DNA of 64,000 bases. It comes from Shinisaurus crocodilurus (Eukaryota > Chordata > Lepidosauria > Squamata > Shinisauridae). The DNA is taken from contig CM037880.1 of NCBI GenBank assembly GCA_021292165.1, positions 207,478,255 through 207,542,254 on the forward strand, given 5' to 3'. Below are positions 30,777 to 42,090 of this stretch, piece by piece. The notes under the pieces are model-generated. The model made no database searches. It was given only the letters and a program-made list of their open reading frames with translations, and was not told where the DNA came from. Both the position numbers and the translations under genes were made by a program. Each line of letters opens with the position of its first letter. The stretch's first letter is position 1.

Positions 30777-32745
30777 ATTCATAGAATCATAGAATCATAG
30801 AAAAGTAGAGTTGGAAGGGGCCTACAAGGCCATCGAGTCCAACCCCCTGCTCAATGCAGGAATCCAGGTCAAAGCATCTCTGACAGATGTCTGTCCAGCC
30901 GCACCTTGAATGCCTCCAGACTGGGAGAGCCCACCACCTCCCTAGGTAGTTGATTCCATTGTCTTATTGCTCTGACAGTCAGGAAATTTTTCCTGATGTT
31001 TAGGTGGAATCTAGGTTCCTGTAACTTGAGCCCATTATTCCGTGTCCTGCAAACTGGGATGACCGAGAAGAGATCTTTGCCCTCCTCTGTGTGACATCCC
31101 TTCAAATACTGGAAGAGTGCGATCATATCTCCCCTCAGTCTCCTCTTCTGAAGGCTAAACATGCCCAGTTCTTTCAGTCTCTCCTCATAGGGCCTTGTTT
31201 CCAGTCCCTTTATCATCCTTGTTGCCCTCCTCTGAACCCTCTCCAGTTTGTCTATGTCCTTGTTAAAGTGAGGTGCCCAGAACTGGACGCAGTACTCAAG
31301 ATGAGGCCTAACCAGTGCTGAGTAAAGGGGAATTATCACTTCCTGCGATTTGGAAGCTATACTTCTATTAATACAGCCCAAAATTGCATTTGCCTTCTTT
31401 GCAGCCACGTTGCATTGCTGGCTCATATTCAGTTTGTGATCTACCACAATTCCAAGATCCTTCTCACTTGTAGTATTGTTGAGCCAAGTGTCCCCCATTC
31501 TGTAACTCTGCATTTGGTTTCCTCTCCCTAGGTGCAGCACTTGGCATTTATCCCTGTTAAATTTCATTCTGTTGTTTTCGGCCCAGCGCTCCAGCCTATC
31601 GAGGTCACTTTGAATTTTGTTTCTGTCTTCCAGAGTATTAGCTGTTCCACCCAACTTTGTGTCATCTGCAAATTTGATAAGCATTCCCTGTACCTCCTCA
31701 TCCAAGTCATTAATAAAAATGTTGAAGAGCACCGGGCCCAGGACCGAGCCCTGTGGTACCCCGCTCGTTACCTCTCCCCAGTTTGAGAAGGAACCATTGA
31801 TAAGCACTCTTTGAGTCCGATTCTTTAGCCAATTGTGGATCCACCTGATAGTTGTTCCATCTAGCCCACTCTTAGCTAGCTTACTAATCAGGATATCATG
31901 AGGCACTTTGTCGAAAGCTTTGCTGAAGTCCAGGTATATAATGTCCACAGCATTCCCACAGTCCACAAGGGAGGTTACCCGATCAAAAAATGAGATCAGA
32001 TTAGTCTGACAGGATTTGTTCTTGACAAATCCATGCTGGCTTCTAGTAATCACTGCATTGTTTTCAAGGTGCTTGCAGACTGACTTCTTTATAATCTGCT
32101 CAAAAATCTTCCCGGGGATTGATGTCAGACTGACTGGCCTATAGTTCCCAGGTTCCTCCTTCTTGCCCTTTTTGAAGATGGGAACAACATTTGCCCTCCT
32201 CCAGTCGCCTGGCACTTCACCTGTCCTCCATGATTTCTCAAAGATAATAGACAGTGGTTCTGAGAGTTCTTCTGCCAGTTCCTTTATTACTCTAGGATGC
32301 AGCTCATCAGGCCCTGGAGATTTAAACTCGTTCAGAGTAATCAGGTGCTCCTTGACCATTTGCCTATCAATCTCAAGCTGCAATTCTGCCCCTTCAGTCT
32401 GCACTTCAGGTTTGCCAGGGGGGTCATAGACCCTCTTTTGGGAGAAGACCGAGCCGAAGTAGGAATTGAACACTTCTGCCTTTTCTTTGTCTTCTGTTAT
32501 CAATTTGCCATCCTCATTGCGTAGTTGAACCACCAGTTCTTTCTTCTGTCTTTTACTGTGCATGTATCTGAAGAAAGCTTTTTTGTTGCTTTTAGCATTC
32601 CTCGCTAACCTTAGCTCATTCTCAGCTTTAGCCTTCCTGACACTATTCCTGCAGTTCTGTGCTACCTGCCTGTACTCTTCCCTGTAGCCTGTCCTTCCTT
32701 CCACTTCCTATACGTGTCCTTTTTTGTTTTCAGCCTGGCTTGGCA
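30777..32745 (-). mobile_element. CR1 LINE, young, 5'-truncated
   Basis: The minus-strand copy runs from a truncation near 32745 to a 3' end of repeated ATTCTATG-type units at 30777-30800. It carries most of ORF2 and the full 3' UTR. The 3' end is the same sequence that forms the tail of the 5S-SINEs in this window. Confidence 0.95.
30869..32704 (-). pseudogene. CR1 ORF2 reverse transcriptase, 611 codons open
   Basis: The open frame covers the linker after the endonuclease, the whole reverse transcriptase and the C-terminal domain up to the natural stop. Visible motifs: 'FKSPGPDELHPRVIKEL', 'YLDFSKAFDKVPHDIL', 'GVPQGSVLGPVLFNIFINDL' and the catalytic FADD box at residues 345-348. The C-terminus has 'KRRLRGDMIALFQYLKG'. 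The endonuclease is absent through 5' truncation. A frameshift near 32695-32704 joins the frame to about 17 more CR1 codons upstream. It lacks its own promoter and ORF1, so I treat it as dead but very young. Confidence 0.93.
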
Positions 32746-33317
32746 GACACAGCGGCAGGGCTCGCCTAGTGCCCAGTGAGTCAGGTGGTGGAAGGATCGC
32801 CCAACAATCCCAACAACATGCCCCAGCCAGCACTGCTGGCTGGGGCATGCTGGGAGTTGTAGGACGTTTTCAATTGAAACACACATAGGATTGCACCCTT
32901 AATTCCATATGGTGGTTGAGTCCTTTATGTCATTTTTTTTTCATTTTATTTTTTTTACTAAAATCCTTCCTGTTGATTTTACACTGGTAGAATATAACTT
33001 GTTTAACATGAGCACATCATGCTGGAAGCAGCAAGAATAAAGCACAATAAAGTACTCCTGAGACTATTAATATTATTATTGTTTGTGTTTGAGACTTTAT
33101 TCTTTTGCCTTAGAGCTGCTCTTCATAGGCAAATTTTCTTTTCATTTACTTTCTGCTAACATTTAAATAGACTGAATGATTTCCATTAAGTATAGCAAAA
33201 TCTATCAAATAAAATTTTAATTGTTGATTACCTCTTCAAATGATAACTAGTTAGTTTAGGATTTGCAAGCCTTTGCTTAGTTTCCCAAGAGACAAGCCTC
33301 AGACCTTCTACCTATGT
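32746..33317. other. Non-coding DNA with a short MITE
   Basis: 32815-32900 contains GGCTGGGGCATGCTGGGAGT and CATAGGATTGCACCC, the right end of a small 'GGGAGTTGTAGG' MITE. A T-run is at 32933-32955. The rest is AT-rich. Confidence 0.45.
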
Positions 33318-33518
33318 TTGAAAACATAGGAGACATGATAGAGGTCTACAAAATTATGCATGGTGTGGAGAAAGTGGATGGAGATACATTTTTCTCCCAC
33401 CCTCATAATACTAGAACCTGGGCATTCCCAAGAAGCTCATTGGTGGAGATTCAGGACAGGCAAAAGGAAGTACTTCTTCACACAGCACATAGTTAAGCTA
33501 TGGAATTCACGTCCGCAA
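33318..33518 (+). mobile_element. CR1-superfamily LINE, second family, fragment
   Basis: Open for about 60 codons, encoding 'GDMIEVYKIMHGVEKVD' and then, after a one-base shift, 'KYFFTQHIVKLWNSRPQ'. Same family as 29821-30355. The 3' end is replaced by a MITE-like segment at 33520-33590. Confidence 0.7.
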
Positions 33519-33881
33519 GCCATGCTGGCTAGGGCAAGCTGGGAGTTGTAGGCCTTTTCTCTGTCTGAACATGCATAGGAGTGCCTTAAATGTTCTGCAT
33601 ATAACTCCCCCATGAGAGCATGTTTTCATTACAACTGGATGCAATTCTTCACTTGATGATCTTTTGTAACTCTAAGCCTGCAGTCCTATACTCAATTACC
33701 TGCGAGTAAATCCCATTGAACTCAGTGCAGCTTGCTTCTGAGTAGATGTGTATAAGACTGCACTGTAAGGCTTGATTCATACATTCAGAATTTCCATGTA
33801 ATATTCCCCATGTGTCTCTTATATATTCAGAAATATAGCCGCAGCTTCCTAGTGCCAATTTTCAAAATTGCAAGAGAAAGA
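33519..33881. other. MITE end and old repeat
   Basis: 33520-33590 carries CTGGGAGTTGTAGGCC and CATGCATAGGAGTGCC (MITE end). 33670-33770 carries GAGTAAATCCCATTGAACTC and CTTCTGAGTAGATGTG, an old dispersed repeat also seen at 4011-4145. Confidence 0.5.
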
Positions 33882-34040
33882 TTTACGCTGGCTCAGCTTG
33901 TCTGAGCGTGGAAAGCTAAGCAGGGTCAAGCCTGGTTATTACTTGGATGGGAGACCCCTCCTCTAGTTTCCTGCATTGAGCAGGAGGTTGGACTCGATAG
34001 CCTTGTAGGCTCCTTCCAACTCTATGATCTATGAAATCTA
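33882..34040 (+). mobile_element. 5S-rRNA-derived SINE with CR1 tail, copy 3
   Basis: Contains ACGCTGGCTCAGCTTGTCTG, GGAAAGCTAAGCAGGGTCAA, TTACTTGGATGGGAGACC and the CR1-like tail, ending CTATGATCTATGAAATCTA. About ten bases of the head are missing. Confidence 0.88.
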
Positions 34041-34735
34041 AGTTGAGGCCCAGGAGAACTGCTGCTAGTCTGACTAGACCAGAGATAGGGAAACTCTGGC
34101 CCATGGGCAAAGGAGGTTTCCCTATGCAGGCTTCCCAGCCAGCCCACCAGCTTCTTCCTCAGGCCCCACTTTCTCTCCTGGTAGGGAAAGCTCTTATCTC
34201 CAATAAGCAACTCCAATCAGCAGATAAGAGCTTTTCCCTGCCATGCAGTGAGAAAGGGAGCTGCTGACTGGAGATGAGCTTTTCCCTGCCAGGGAGAGGA
34301 GGAGCCTGGAGAGGAAGCTGCTGAGTGATACAGTGCTGTTTACCTCTGAGGCTTGTCCTACAGAAACGTGCCATGTTTCCTTCTGAGTAGACATACAGAA
34401 GCTTTGTATTTGGGATGCTATTTGAAAGAGCTGCTGAGTGATTCAATCCTGCCTACTTCTGAGCAGAGATGCAGTAGCCTTGTCCTGCTGCTTACCTCTG
34501 AGCAGGCTTAAAATTGGTAACAATCACATTTTAGGCCCTCCCACTCACTCTGCCTTTGGCCACAGCCATTGTGCCTTTGGCCCCACCCAGGGATGGAACA
34601 TGCCCCCCAAGACCATTCCCAGATTGGAATTCAGTCCTCAATCTAAAAAAGGTTCCGCACCCCTGGAATAGGCAATATTGGGCTAGCTGGACAAATAGTC
34701 CAACTCGATACATAAGCACTTTCTTATGTTCATGT
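34041..34735 (+). mobile_element. SINE family B fragment interrupted by hAT
   Basis: 34050-34079 (GGAGAACTGCTGCTAGTCTG) and 34666-34735 (AGGCAATATTGGGCTAGCTG ... CTTTCTTATGTTC) are the middle and tail of a family B SINE separated by the hAT-like insertion at 34080-34665. Confidence 0.6.
34080..34665. mobile_element. hAT-like non-autonomous element, 586 bp
   Basis: Begins CAGAGATAGGGAAACTCTGG and ends AAAGGTTCCGCACCCCTG. The flanks GACTAGAC (34072-34079) and GAATAGGC (34666-34673) match at 6 of 8, a decayed 8-bp duplication. The interior has repeated segments around AGCTCTTATCTCC and GATAAGAGCTTTTCCCTGCC, which can pair. No transposase. Confidence 0.65.
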
Positions 34736-35640
34736 CTCCCTTATGCTGAATTTTAGATTTCAAATTCTCATAGACCTTTCTTCTTCTCCCCCCCCCCCAC
34801 TCTACAAGATACTATGGACATTCTTATGCTGTGGAACTCAGCTTTTCACATTCCAGGTTCCATGCTGAAGGGAAAAAGAAAAGGCCTGGGATTCCTTACC
34901 CAGGTTTTGCATCAGCCGTGAACTTGTTGCTGAAATGAAATACTGGAGTGACCACTGCACAAAAATGAAATAAAATAATAAAAAAAATTAAGAAGCTTAG
35001 TGTGCAGAGAGTGTTATTGGTGTGATACTAAATGGGAGGCATGGGAAGAGGTTCATGAAAGGACGTTCTTGTTGATGATGTTATTCTTGTGATCCTGAAG
35101 ACTGGATGGAATGAGCAAAATTGCTCCTGCAAAATTGAACTGGGGCATTTCCTTTCCTTGGATCATTAGATGGCGAGTGCAGACATATTGCCCGTAGCAT
35201 TAGACTCAAAGTCTTGGCTGATGCAAGTCTAGGTAAAATCCAATGTTTGTTTCAGAGCATCTATAAATATCAGCAGAAGAGATCATGTGGGTCTGTTTGC
35301 ATCTTCAGTGCAGAAAGACACTCCCACCGGCACAGCTGGGTCATTTCCATTTGGCCATGTGGACACTTCAAAGCTCTTCTTTGTGAATTGTTCATGCTAT
35401 TTCAAAGGAAGCATGGAAGAAGAAGCCAGCGAGGAATCCTGGAGTGCATCTTTGCCCTGGAGATGGTAGTGATGCACCATCTCCTTTGATATTCTGCAAT
35501 CAGATGGTGTGTGTGTGTGTGCATGTGTTTAAAAGAAAGAAGAGCCTTCTTTAATACAAAAGAAAAGGTGCACATAAAAGCCCTGCATTTTGTTGTATAG
35601 CTCCTGTCACCCTTATTTTTAGCACAGGCATGACACACAA
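34736..35640. other. Non-coding DNA
   Basis: A C-run lies at 34789 and a short GT run at 35508. Otherwise unique-looking sequence; short frames do not resemble known proteins. Confidence 0.4.
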
Positions 35641-36290
35641 GCATCTTTAAAAATCTATGAACAGTGCTCAGTAGAATGTGCCAAGGTCCATATACCGCAG
35701 CTCAAACTGATGGATGCAACTTCACAAAACAAATCCCAGGGTTACATCTGTGCAGGCATCTTGCACATTAAAATGGCTTGCATATTAAGTTTTAGCCTCA
35801 AGCAATGCAGATTGGCCAAAATATCAAACATCAAAATGGAGGGCTTATAATGAAAATCCAGAGATAACTGCAACCATAAAAGTACTGGTGATGCTGCTGA
35901 AATAAATTAATTAAAGATAATAGGTCTGTAGTTTTGCAAGATATGCTATCATGAGATGAGATTGCCAGCATCATTCCCCCCCCCGCCCCACCCCCCCACC
36001 CCCGGCATTGCTTTAAAAGCAAGAAATCATTGTCTGCATTCTTCTGTTTTGCACCTATTAACATTTAAATAGCTGAGCTAAATACCACTGAGCTTGGCAG
36101 GTCTAGAAAGACTGATATTGACAAGTATTAAAATCAGCTTTGAGCATTCCGGAAATACTGGATAAGCAGATGAAGAAATCGCCTTTGCTAGTCTGCTGTA
36201 CAGAATGGAGCTATACTTGCAAGACACATGAGTCTGATTTTTCTTTCACAGAGAACACATTATTGTTGGTGCAGTAGTTACCGGTAGTTA
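35641..36290. other. Repeat-free stretch, candidate conserved non-coding element
   Basis: Apart from a C-rich run at 35976-36002 this has no repeat signature and contains ATTAATTAAAG, CATTTAAATAGC and similar motifs. Proposed only on composition and absence of repeats. Confidence 0.28.
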
Positions 36291-36907
36291 CTATTCCTGG
36301 GGTGATGTCATATCAGAAAGCCATGACAGGATCAGACTCTACCAGGAGATTGACAGTTTTAGTGGAAAGAGAGAGACAGAGACAGAGACAGAGTGTTGTA
36401 GCCAAGCAATTAGTTCACTCCTATCGGTATTCCTAGGGGTTAGAGCAAGATTACCCAGAGGTGAAAAAGACTAATTTCCAGGAGTTCTGTCCAGAAAGCT
36501 TTGGAAATAGAAGCTGGTGCTGGGGATGGGGCATAACATTTTGGAGATCAAGCAACATAATTGACATTCATACACACACACACATACACCCTCCTTATAT
36601 TGAGATCAGAGGTGAAATTGATCACCATCCCAAATGAAGGCAGGAAACATTTCCCTCACTCTGAATGGGCTTTGTGATATTGACACGTAGCCAAATCTCA
36701 TTGGTTACATGAAATACACAGATAGCTCTAAGTAGCCACAGCTACCTAGAGAGTAATAAATGCAATGCTGTATCCATGTTTTTAAAGGAACCATATCTCC
36801 CAACCCCTCTGATTTAGGTGGAAGTTATAAAACCAGTCTCTGGGATTGGTCTACGAGTGAGTGAGGATGAAAAAAAAGTTTAATCCAGACACGGCAGAGT
36901 TACTGTT
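36291..36907. other. Non-coding DNA with (GAGACA)n
   Basis: A short GAGACA array is at 36367-36393 and a short CA run at 36573-36588. No gene. Confidence 0.5.
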
Positions 36908-36960
36908 CATAGATTCATAGATTCATAGATCATAGAGTTGGAAGGAGCCTACAAGGCTCA
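36908..36960 (-). mobile_element. 5S-SINE tail fragment
   Basis: Minus strand AGGCTCCTTCCAACTCTATG followed by repeated ATCTATGAATCTATGAA: the CR1-derived tail of the SINE without its 5S head. Confidence 0.75.
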
Positions 36961-36979
36961 GTGCCTACCTTACTATAAG

Positions 36980-37146
36980 GAGAACATAGAAGAGCCCTGC
37001 TGGATCAGACCAAGGGTCCATCTCGTCCAGCATTCTGTTCACACATTGGCCAACCAGCTGCCCATGGGATCCCACAAGCAGGACATGAGTGCAACAGCAC
37101 CTTCCCATTCATGTTCCCCAGGACCTGGTGTACACAGGCATACTAC
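36980..37146 (+). mobile_element. Interspersed repeat 'CCTGCTGGATCAGACCA', split by solo LTR
   Basis: AGAGCCCTGCTGGATCAGAC, CCATCTCGTCCAGCATTCTG, CCAACCAGCTGCCCATGGGA and GGCATACTAC form one copy of a reptile repeat also present at 43286-43420. It resumes at 37977 after the LTR. Class unclear (SINE or LINE end). Confidence 0.6.
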
Positions 37147-37976
37147 TGTAGCGGACGGGACCCCTCGCTCCAAAGCCCACACCCTCAATGTATACTTCAC
37201 TCTCACCAAGTGCCACCTTGTATTGGTCACTTCAGACTTTAAGCTGTCTTTTAAAGTTGCGTTAGCCATTTATGTGTCTTAGGTCTTATATGTAGCTGTT
37301 CACCCACGTTTGTTTGTCTTAAGAGCAGTTTGTTTTATTTGATTACTTGAAGCAGGGTGCCCCTCCATTAATTCCCTTCTTACTTTCCTGTCACCAGTCA
37401 GACTCTGGAGAATTAGAACTTTGAATAAAAATGTTGATTTATTGTTCTAACAAAGTCTCTAAACTGATATTCAACTCAGGAACAGATAACTTGGAATTTT
37501 CAACAGTTACATTCAAACTTGTTATTTGCTTAGATTCAGGTTAAAGGCAGGCAGATGTTATACAGTGCTCTTTGTATCAATTTGGCTTGGTTACTTGAAA
37601 GTTACAGTATCAGACCAGGGAACTTAACTGTCCCTCACACTAGTCCAGAGTTTCTCCTTCTTCCTCAGACAGAAGGTCCTTCACTCCCTAAGTGGAGACT
37701 CCTGTGAATTGTTCTATACTAACACCTTCACGTTTGCTTTCTCACAACTTAGTACTAGATTTCCTGTCTGAACTCTTCTCTTCAGTACCACCTTTCCCTA
37801 CCTACTCTACTAACCTTCCACTCCCTCTCTCACTCCAACCCACTCTCTTCCCCAACTGACAACCAACTCCCTTAACTGTCAACTCCCTGGGGTTCTATGC
37901 TCTCCTTCAACCAATCAGAGCCTCTGGAATGTTCAAGGTGGCCCCTCCCTGGGCTTCTGCCTGTCACTCTGCCACA
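37147..37976. mobile_element. Solo LTR, 830 bp, with 5-bp target duplication
   Basis: The segment begins TGTAGCGG and ends GCCACA, i.e. TGT...ACA. Its flanks are ACTAC on both sides (37142-37146 and 37977-37981). The interrupted host repeat reads through across this point, which supports the boundaries. AATAAA is at 37424-37429. There is no internal coding region. A 5-bp duplication fits Ty3/gypsy or some ERV classes; I cannot tell which. Confidence 0.75.
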
Positions 37977-37981
37977 ACTAC

Positions 37982-38568
37982 CTCTAGGCCCCTAGAGAGG
38001 ACTTAGCCTAGAGGACTTCCTCTTTTGGGGCTTTCTAGTACAAATGCCTGCTGAGTGCCTGACAGCTGAGAGAGAACTTCTTCCTCCTCCTCCCCCCCCC
38101 TTCTTCTTTTTCTTCTTCTTCTTGTTAAAAGGACTTTTAACAAAGACAAAGCAAAACCAAAAACACTTCTCTTAGCTTGCAGGAACTCAGCAGGCAGCAG
38201 CATTGGAAAGCTCCAAGGGAGGATGTCCTGGCTAAATCCTTTAGGGGGCTTTCCAAGAAGCTCAACCAGCCAGAGAGGCTACAAGGACAGAATGGGGGGA
38301 AATGGTAAAAGAAAGAGCACACACAAACCCCTCAGCCAGCTCCTTAAAGTAAGGTGAGCACTGAACCCCTGAACCCTGAGATATTTCTCTGAAATTCTCA
38401 ACATCCCAACAAAAGAGGCAGAAAAGTGGCTGCCTCTTTTGCAGGGAAACAAAGAGGTTGCGAAATAAATGCTCACCCCTTCTTAAATTTTTGTGTGCGG
38501 TATCTTTTCACCCCTCTCCCACAAAAAATGGTCAAAAATAAATAGATCGAAAAATCCTGCACAGTGCT
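37982..38568. other. Non-coding DNA, pyrimidine-rich
   Basis: Contains a small palindrome AGGCCCCTAG region and a TTC/CTC-rich run at 38083-38124. No gene. Confidence 0.4.
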
Positions 38569-38595
38569 TGTGTGTGTGTGTGTGTGTGTGTGTGT
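38569..38595. repeat. (TG)n microsatellite
   Basis: About 13 TG dinucleotides. Confidence 0.95.
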
Positions 38596-39032
38596 TTTGT
38601 CCTCACCTCTTTTGACATTGGCACTGCTCACCACTGGAATGCAACCCCTGAGAGCTTCTCCAAAATTGAATTCTGCCTACAGGCTGAAAGATGTTGCTCT
38701 TCCCTGTCTTAGGTGGAGGATTGTTGATATTGGGTGGTTTTTTTAATGATGCTATTTTATTCCTGCTGTTTGTTTATCTTCTACTCATTAGTATAGTTTT
38801 TAATTAGTTGTGATATATATCTTTATTTGTAAGTCACCTTGTGTATGGTTTATTATAGAAAGGAGAGGAATAAATGCCAAAAGAAATAAATGCATCATCC
38901 TGTTTAACTGGGATCACTTTGAGAAGGACAACAGCCAAAGAGAAAACTGGTGCCAAAGTAGCAGCAGAGTGGGGAAATAGATGTTATGAATGCGGGTGGG
39001 GGTGGGTGGCTGTGAAAAAAGTGCAGTGGAAA
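38596..39032. other. MITE fragment and LINE-like tail
   Basis: 38620-38700 holds GAATGCAACCCCTGAGAGC and AATTCTGCCTACAGGCTG, related to 22799-23024. 38825-38905 (GTAAGTCACCTTGTGTATGG, AGGAATAAATGCC) resembles an L2-type 3' end. Confidence 0.45.
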
Positions 39033-39293
39033 GCCAGTGTGGCGTAGTGGTGAGAGTGTTGGACTGGGACTCGGGAGATCCGGGTTCTAGTCCCCGCTTG
39101 GCCATGAAACTCACTGGGTGACTTTCAGCCAATCACTGACTCTCAGCCTAATTTATTTCACAGGGTTATTGTGAGGATAAAATGGAGAGGAGGATGATGA
39201 TTATGTAAGCCGCCTTGGGTTCCTTGCAGGAAAAAAGGCTGGGTATAAATATAATAAATAAATAAATATATAAATATAAATAAATAAATAAAT
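39033..39293 (+). mobile_element. tRNA-derived SINE family A, full length
   Basis: Head: GTGGCGTAGTGGTGAGAGTG (box A region), GGGTTCTAGTCCCCGC (box B). Then CATGAAACTCACTGGGTGAC, GGATAAAATGGAGAGGAGG, TAAGCCGCCTTGGGTTCC and an (AAAT)-rich tail extended by TATAAATATAAAT. Best reference copy of family A in this window. Confidence 0.92.
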
Positions 39294-40075
39294 GGAGTTT
39301 TCCTGAAAGTCCACCCTAAACATTTTGTGAATGAATATTCAGTACTACCTAGGGATGAGTTCCCTGTTCCATTTCAGAATTGTTCCACCATTGATAGACT
39401 ACCCTGCATTATGCTTAAGTTAGCCTGATTTCCAGTTTAACTTGGACAATTTCTATCATTATTGTCCAAATTGGCACGTGTCCAGTATGCCACATTTTCT
39501 CACTTTCCATCTTTCTCTCTTTCTTTCTTTAATTACATGTACCCATGTGTGCATTGATTAAATCACAGTGGGGGGGGATGATGATGCGATCATGCACTGT
39601 GATATAATTTGATATAATTTAATGATGGATGAGCTCCTTTCTGCTCAAATCAGGTTGATTCAGAAATATTCCAAGCTATTTCCCAACAAATCAGAAAATA
39701 GTCTGGCTTATTTCTGAACTAATCTGAATCTATCCCTCTGGGTCCTCGAACCCCTTCCCCCTCGCTCACCTACTGTAGTGGAATTTATGCCAGGCCGCTG
39801 GAGTGCCTTTAAGGGGGTTCCCAGTGACTGAAAGGACATATGCTTTATGATTTCACTTTGAAATAGATTGATGCAATTATCATGTTCTGCTTTCTTCTGC
39901 TTTAATTACTCTGTTAATCTGCTTTTTGCTTAATAAATCATTAGCCTTCACCCATTAGTGTGTTTCTTGTATTCTGAATCAAAAAAAGAACCATTGACTT
40001 GGCAACACACCCACCTATAACAACTCTCAAATTTCTTTTCCCACCTTCCCTCCAACTACCATGCTCTCCTGTCCA
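39294..40075. other. Non-coding DNA
   Basis: No recognised element; contains a short G-run at 39571. Confidence 0.4.
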
Positions 40076-40627
40076 GTGGCTGGTGTGCCACCGCCCCATC
40101 CTCATTGGCTACCCGCGAGTACTTCCCCGCAGAGGTGAGTGGCGGTGGCGGCAACAGCAGTGGCAGCATCTTGCCTGGCCAAGGAAAGGAGGCGAGCCCA
40201 GCCGCGGGGAGAGGCGAGCCCAGCCGCAGGGACTACGCCTCCCCGCATCTTCCACATGTCAGAGGGCATCCTGGGAACAGTAGTCCAGAAGGCGGTGTTG
40301 GCTCCGGGAAGGCCGCGGCCTCCCTCATGTCCCTATTGGTCGTCTCCTTACCTGTGTCAACGTCCTGCCGGATGCGGGGGGCTGGCCGAGGCCGGAGGGA
40401 GCTCCTCACTTGCCAGCCGCAGAGATAGGAAAATGCAGAGTGCCACGGTGTGTTGGCCCCTCCCCCCAGCACAGGGGCCGAAGCCCCGCAAGTGCCTCGC
40501 CTGCCCTGCACTTCCCAAAATAGACCCCACCCAGCCCTGCCCTGCCCAGACCGAGGGGCTTCCTGACCCCCCAGAAAACACTTCGTGACCCCCTTGGGGA
40601 TCCCAACCCACAGGTTGGAGAACACTG
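40076..40627. repeat. GC-rich block ending in a hAT-like terminus
   Basis: CpG-rich DNA (40090-40520) with no gene-like frame supported by motifs. The right end, read on the minus strand, is CAGTGTTCTCCAACCTGTGG, a hAT-type terminus. Likely a GC-rich non-autonomous element; the left end was not found. Confidence 0.45.
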
Positions 40628-40654
40628 TCCTTGAGCCATCTTTGTTACTTGCCT

Positions 40655-41393
40655 TCTACCAGCTTTGGCTGGTTGCCCAGCTATGCCCCTATCTGGACAG
40701 GGATAGCCTGACTTCAATAATGTACACTCTGGTAATCTCAAAGCTAGACTACTGCAATGCATTTTATGTGGGGCTGCCCTTGAAGACTGTTCAGAAGCAG
40801 CAGCTTGTGCAAAATGCAGCAGCCAGACTCATCACTGGGACCAGAAAGTCCGAACATATAACACCAGTTCTGGCCCACTTGCACTGGCTGCCTGTATGCT
40901 TCTGAGCCTGATTCAAGGTGCTGGTCTTAACCTTTAAAGCCCTTCATGGCTTGGGACCACAATACTTGACAGAACGCCTCTCCCAACCACAATGTATCTG
41001 GACACTACACTCAACAACTGGGGCCTTCCTCCAACTGCCACCTCCAAGGGAGGCTTGGAGGGTGGCAACAAGGGGGAGGGTCTTTTCTGTGGTAGCTCCC
41101 CAACTGTGGAACAAGCTCCCCCCTGAAGCCTGACTGGCGCTAACTCTACTATCATTTTGGTGCCAGGTTAAGACTGCCCTCTATGTCAAGGCCTTTAACA
41201 ATTCTAAGTAGTGCATGGTGGGGTGGTTATTTTTAACTTTTTACTAGTCACGTTGTATTAATTTGTTTTTGCTATTTGAGTCATTTTTTAAAATTCGGTT
41301 TTAAATTTTTTATAATGCTTTTTATTGGGGGGGGGGTTACTGATTGTTGTAAACCACCCAGAGAGCTTTGGCAATTGGGTGGTATAGAAATAA

Positions 41394-41448
<55 letters not shown>
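40655..41448 (+). mobile_element. L2 LINE, ORF2 C-terminus and 3' end
   Basis: Codes for the L2 ORF2 end, e.g. 'SKLDYCNAFYVGLPLKTVQK' and 'NAAARLITGTRKSEHITPVL', then after an in-frame stop at 40903 'FKALHGLGPQYLTERLS' and 'VFSVVAPQLWNKLPPEA'. The 3' UTR ends in GTAAACCACCCAGAGAGC, GGGTGGTATAGAAAT and (AAT)n. 5'-truncated and inactivated. Confidence 0.9.
41394..41448. repeat. (AAT)n at the LINE 3' end
   Basis: About 17 AAT triplets terminate the L2 copy. Confidence 0.95.
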
Positions 41449-42090
41449 TCAAATACTGTCCATAGTTATTGGGACATTTATTGGAACACTCATGAGTTGG
41501 GGGGGGAGTTTGAGGGGGTTGTCATATTATTCATGGTCATGTGAATTTTATTTGGCCTTTTCTATCTCCTACACTTTCTGTATAATTAATAAAACAAAGA
41601 TACTTCAAAATTGATGGACCACCCTATGTTTTAAAATTAATTTCAAGATTATGATCCATATCCTTTTTTCAAAGGCTTATTGAATTGCTCTCTCTGCTCT
41701 TACCTTATGAGGTGCCAACAGTAATGCACTATCCATTCTCTACCTTTCTCGATAACAAAATATGACATTTTAAGTGTAGTGAACCATTATCCTACTGGGG
41801 GAAAAGAGAAGCTGCTTCTTACTGAATACGAACAAAATGCCATCATTATTAAGAAGTTTCTGCTAATATTCAGATGAAATCTATCCTCCTGTAACTTAAG
41901 CCCAATCTATTTAGTCCTCCTCTATGTGGCAGTCCTTCAGGTCTTGTTTGTAATACCCGTACAGAGGAAGAAAGAATCACCGGAGATATACTGTACACAC
42001 TCCCTGTGTAACATACACTCTTTGCCTCTCAGGTCCTAAGCAACAGGCAGATTCTCCAGGTTAAACACCTTGCATTCATATTTTAGACTC
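41449..42090. other. Non-coding DNA
   Basis: 41860-41960 has a weak CR1-like 3' trace on the plus strand (TTCAGATGAAATCTATCCTC, CTGTAACTTAAGCCCAATCT). Nothing else. Confidence 0.35.

Noticed and set aside
35976..36002. G-quadruplex on the minus strand
   Set aside because: It is mostly one interrupted C-run, better described as low complexity; could be tested but no context supports a role.
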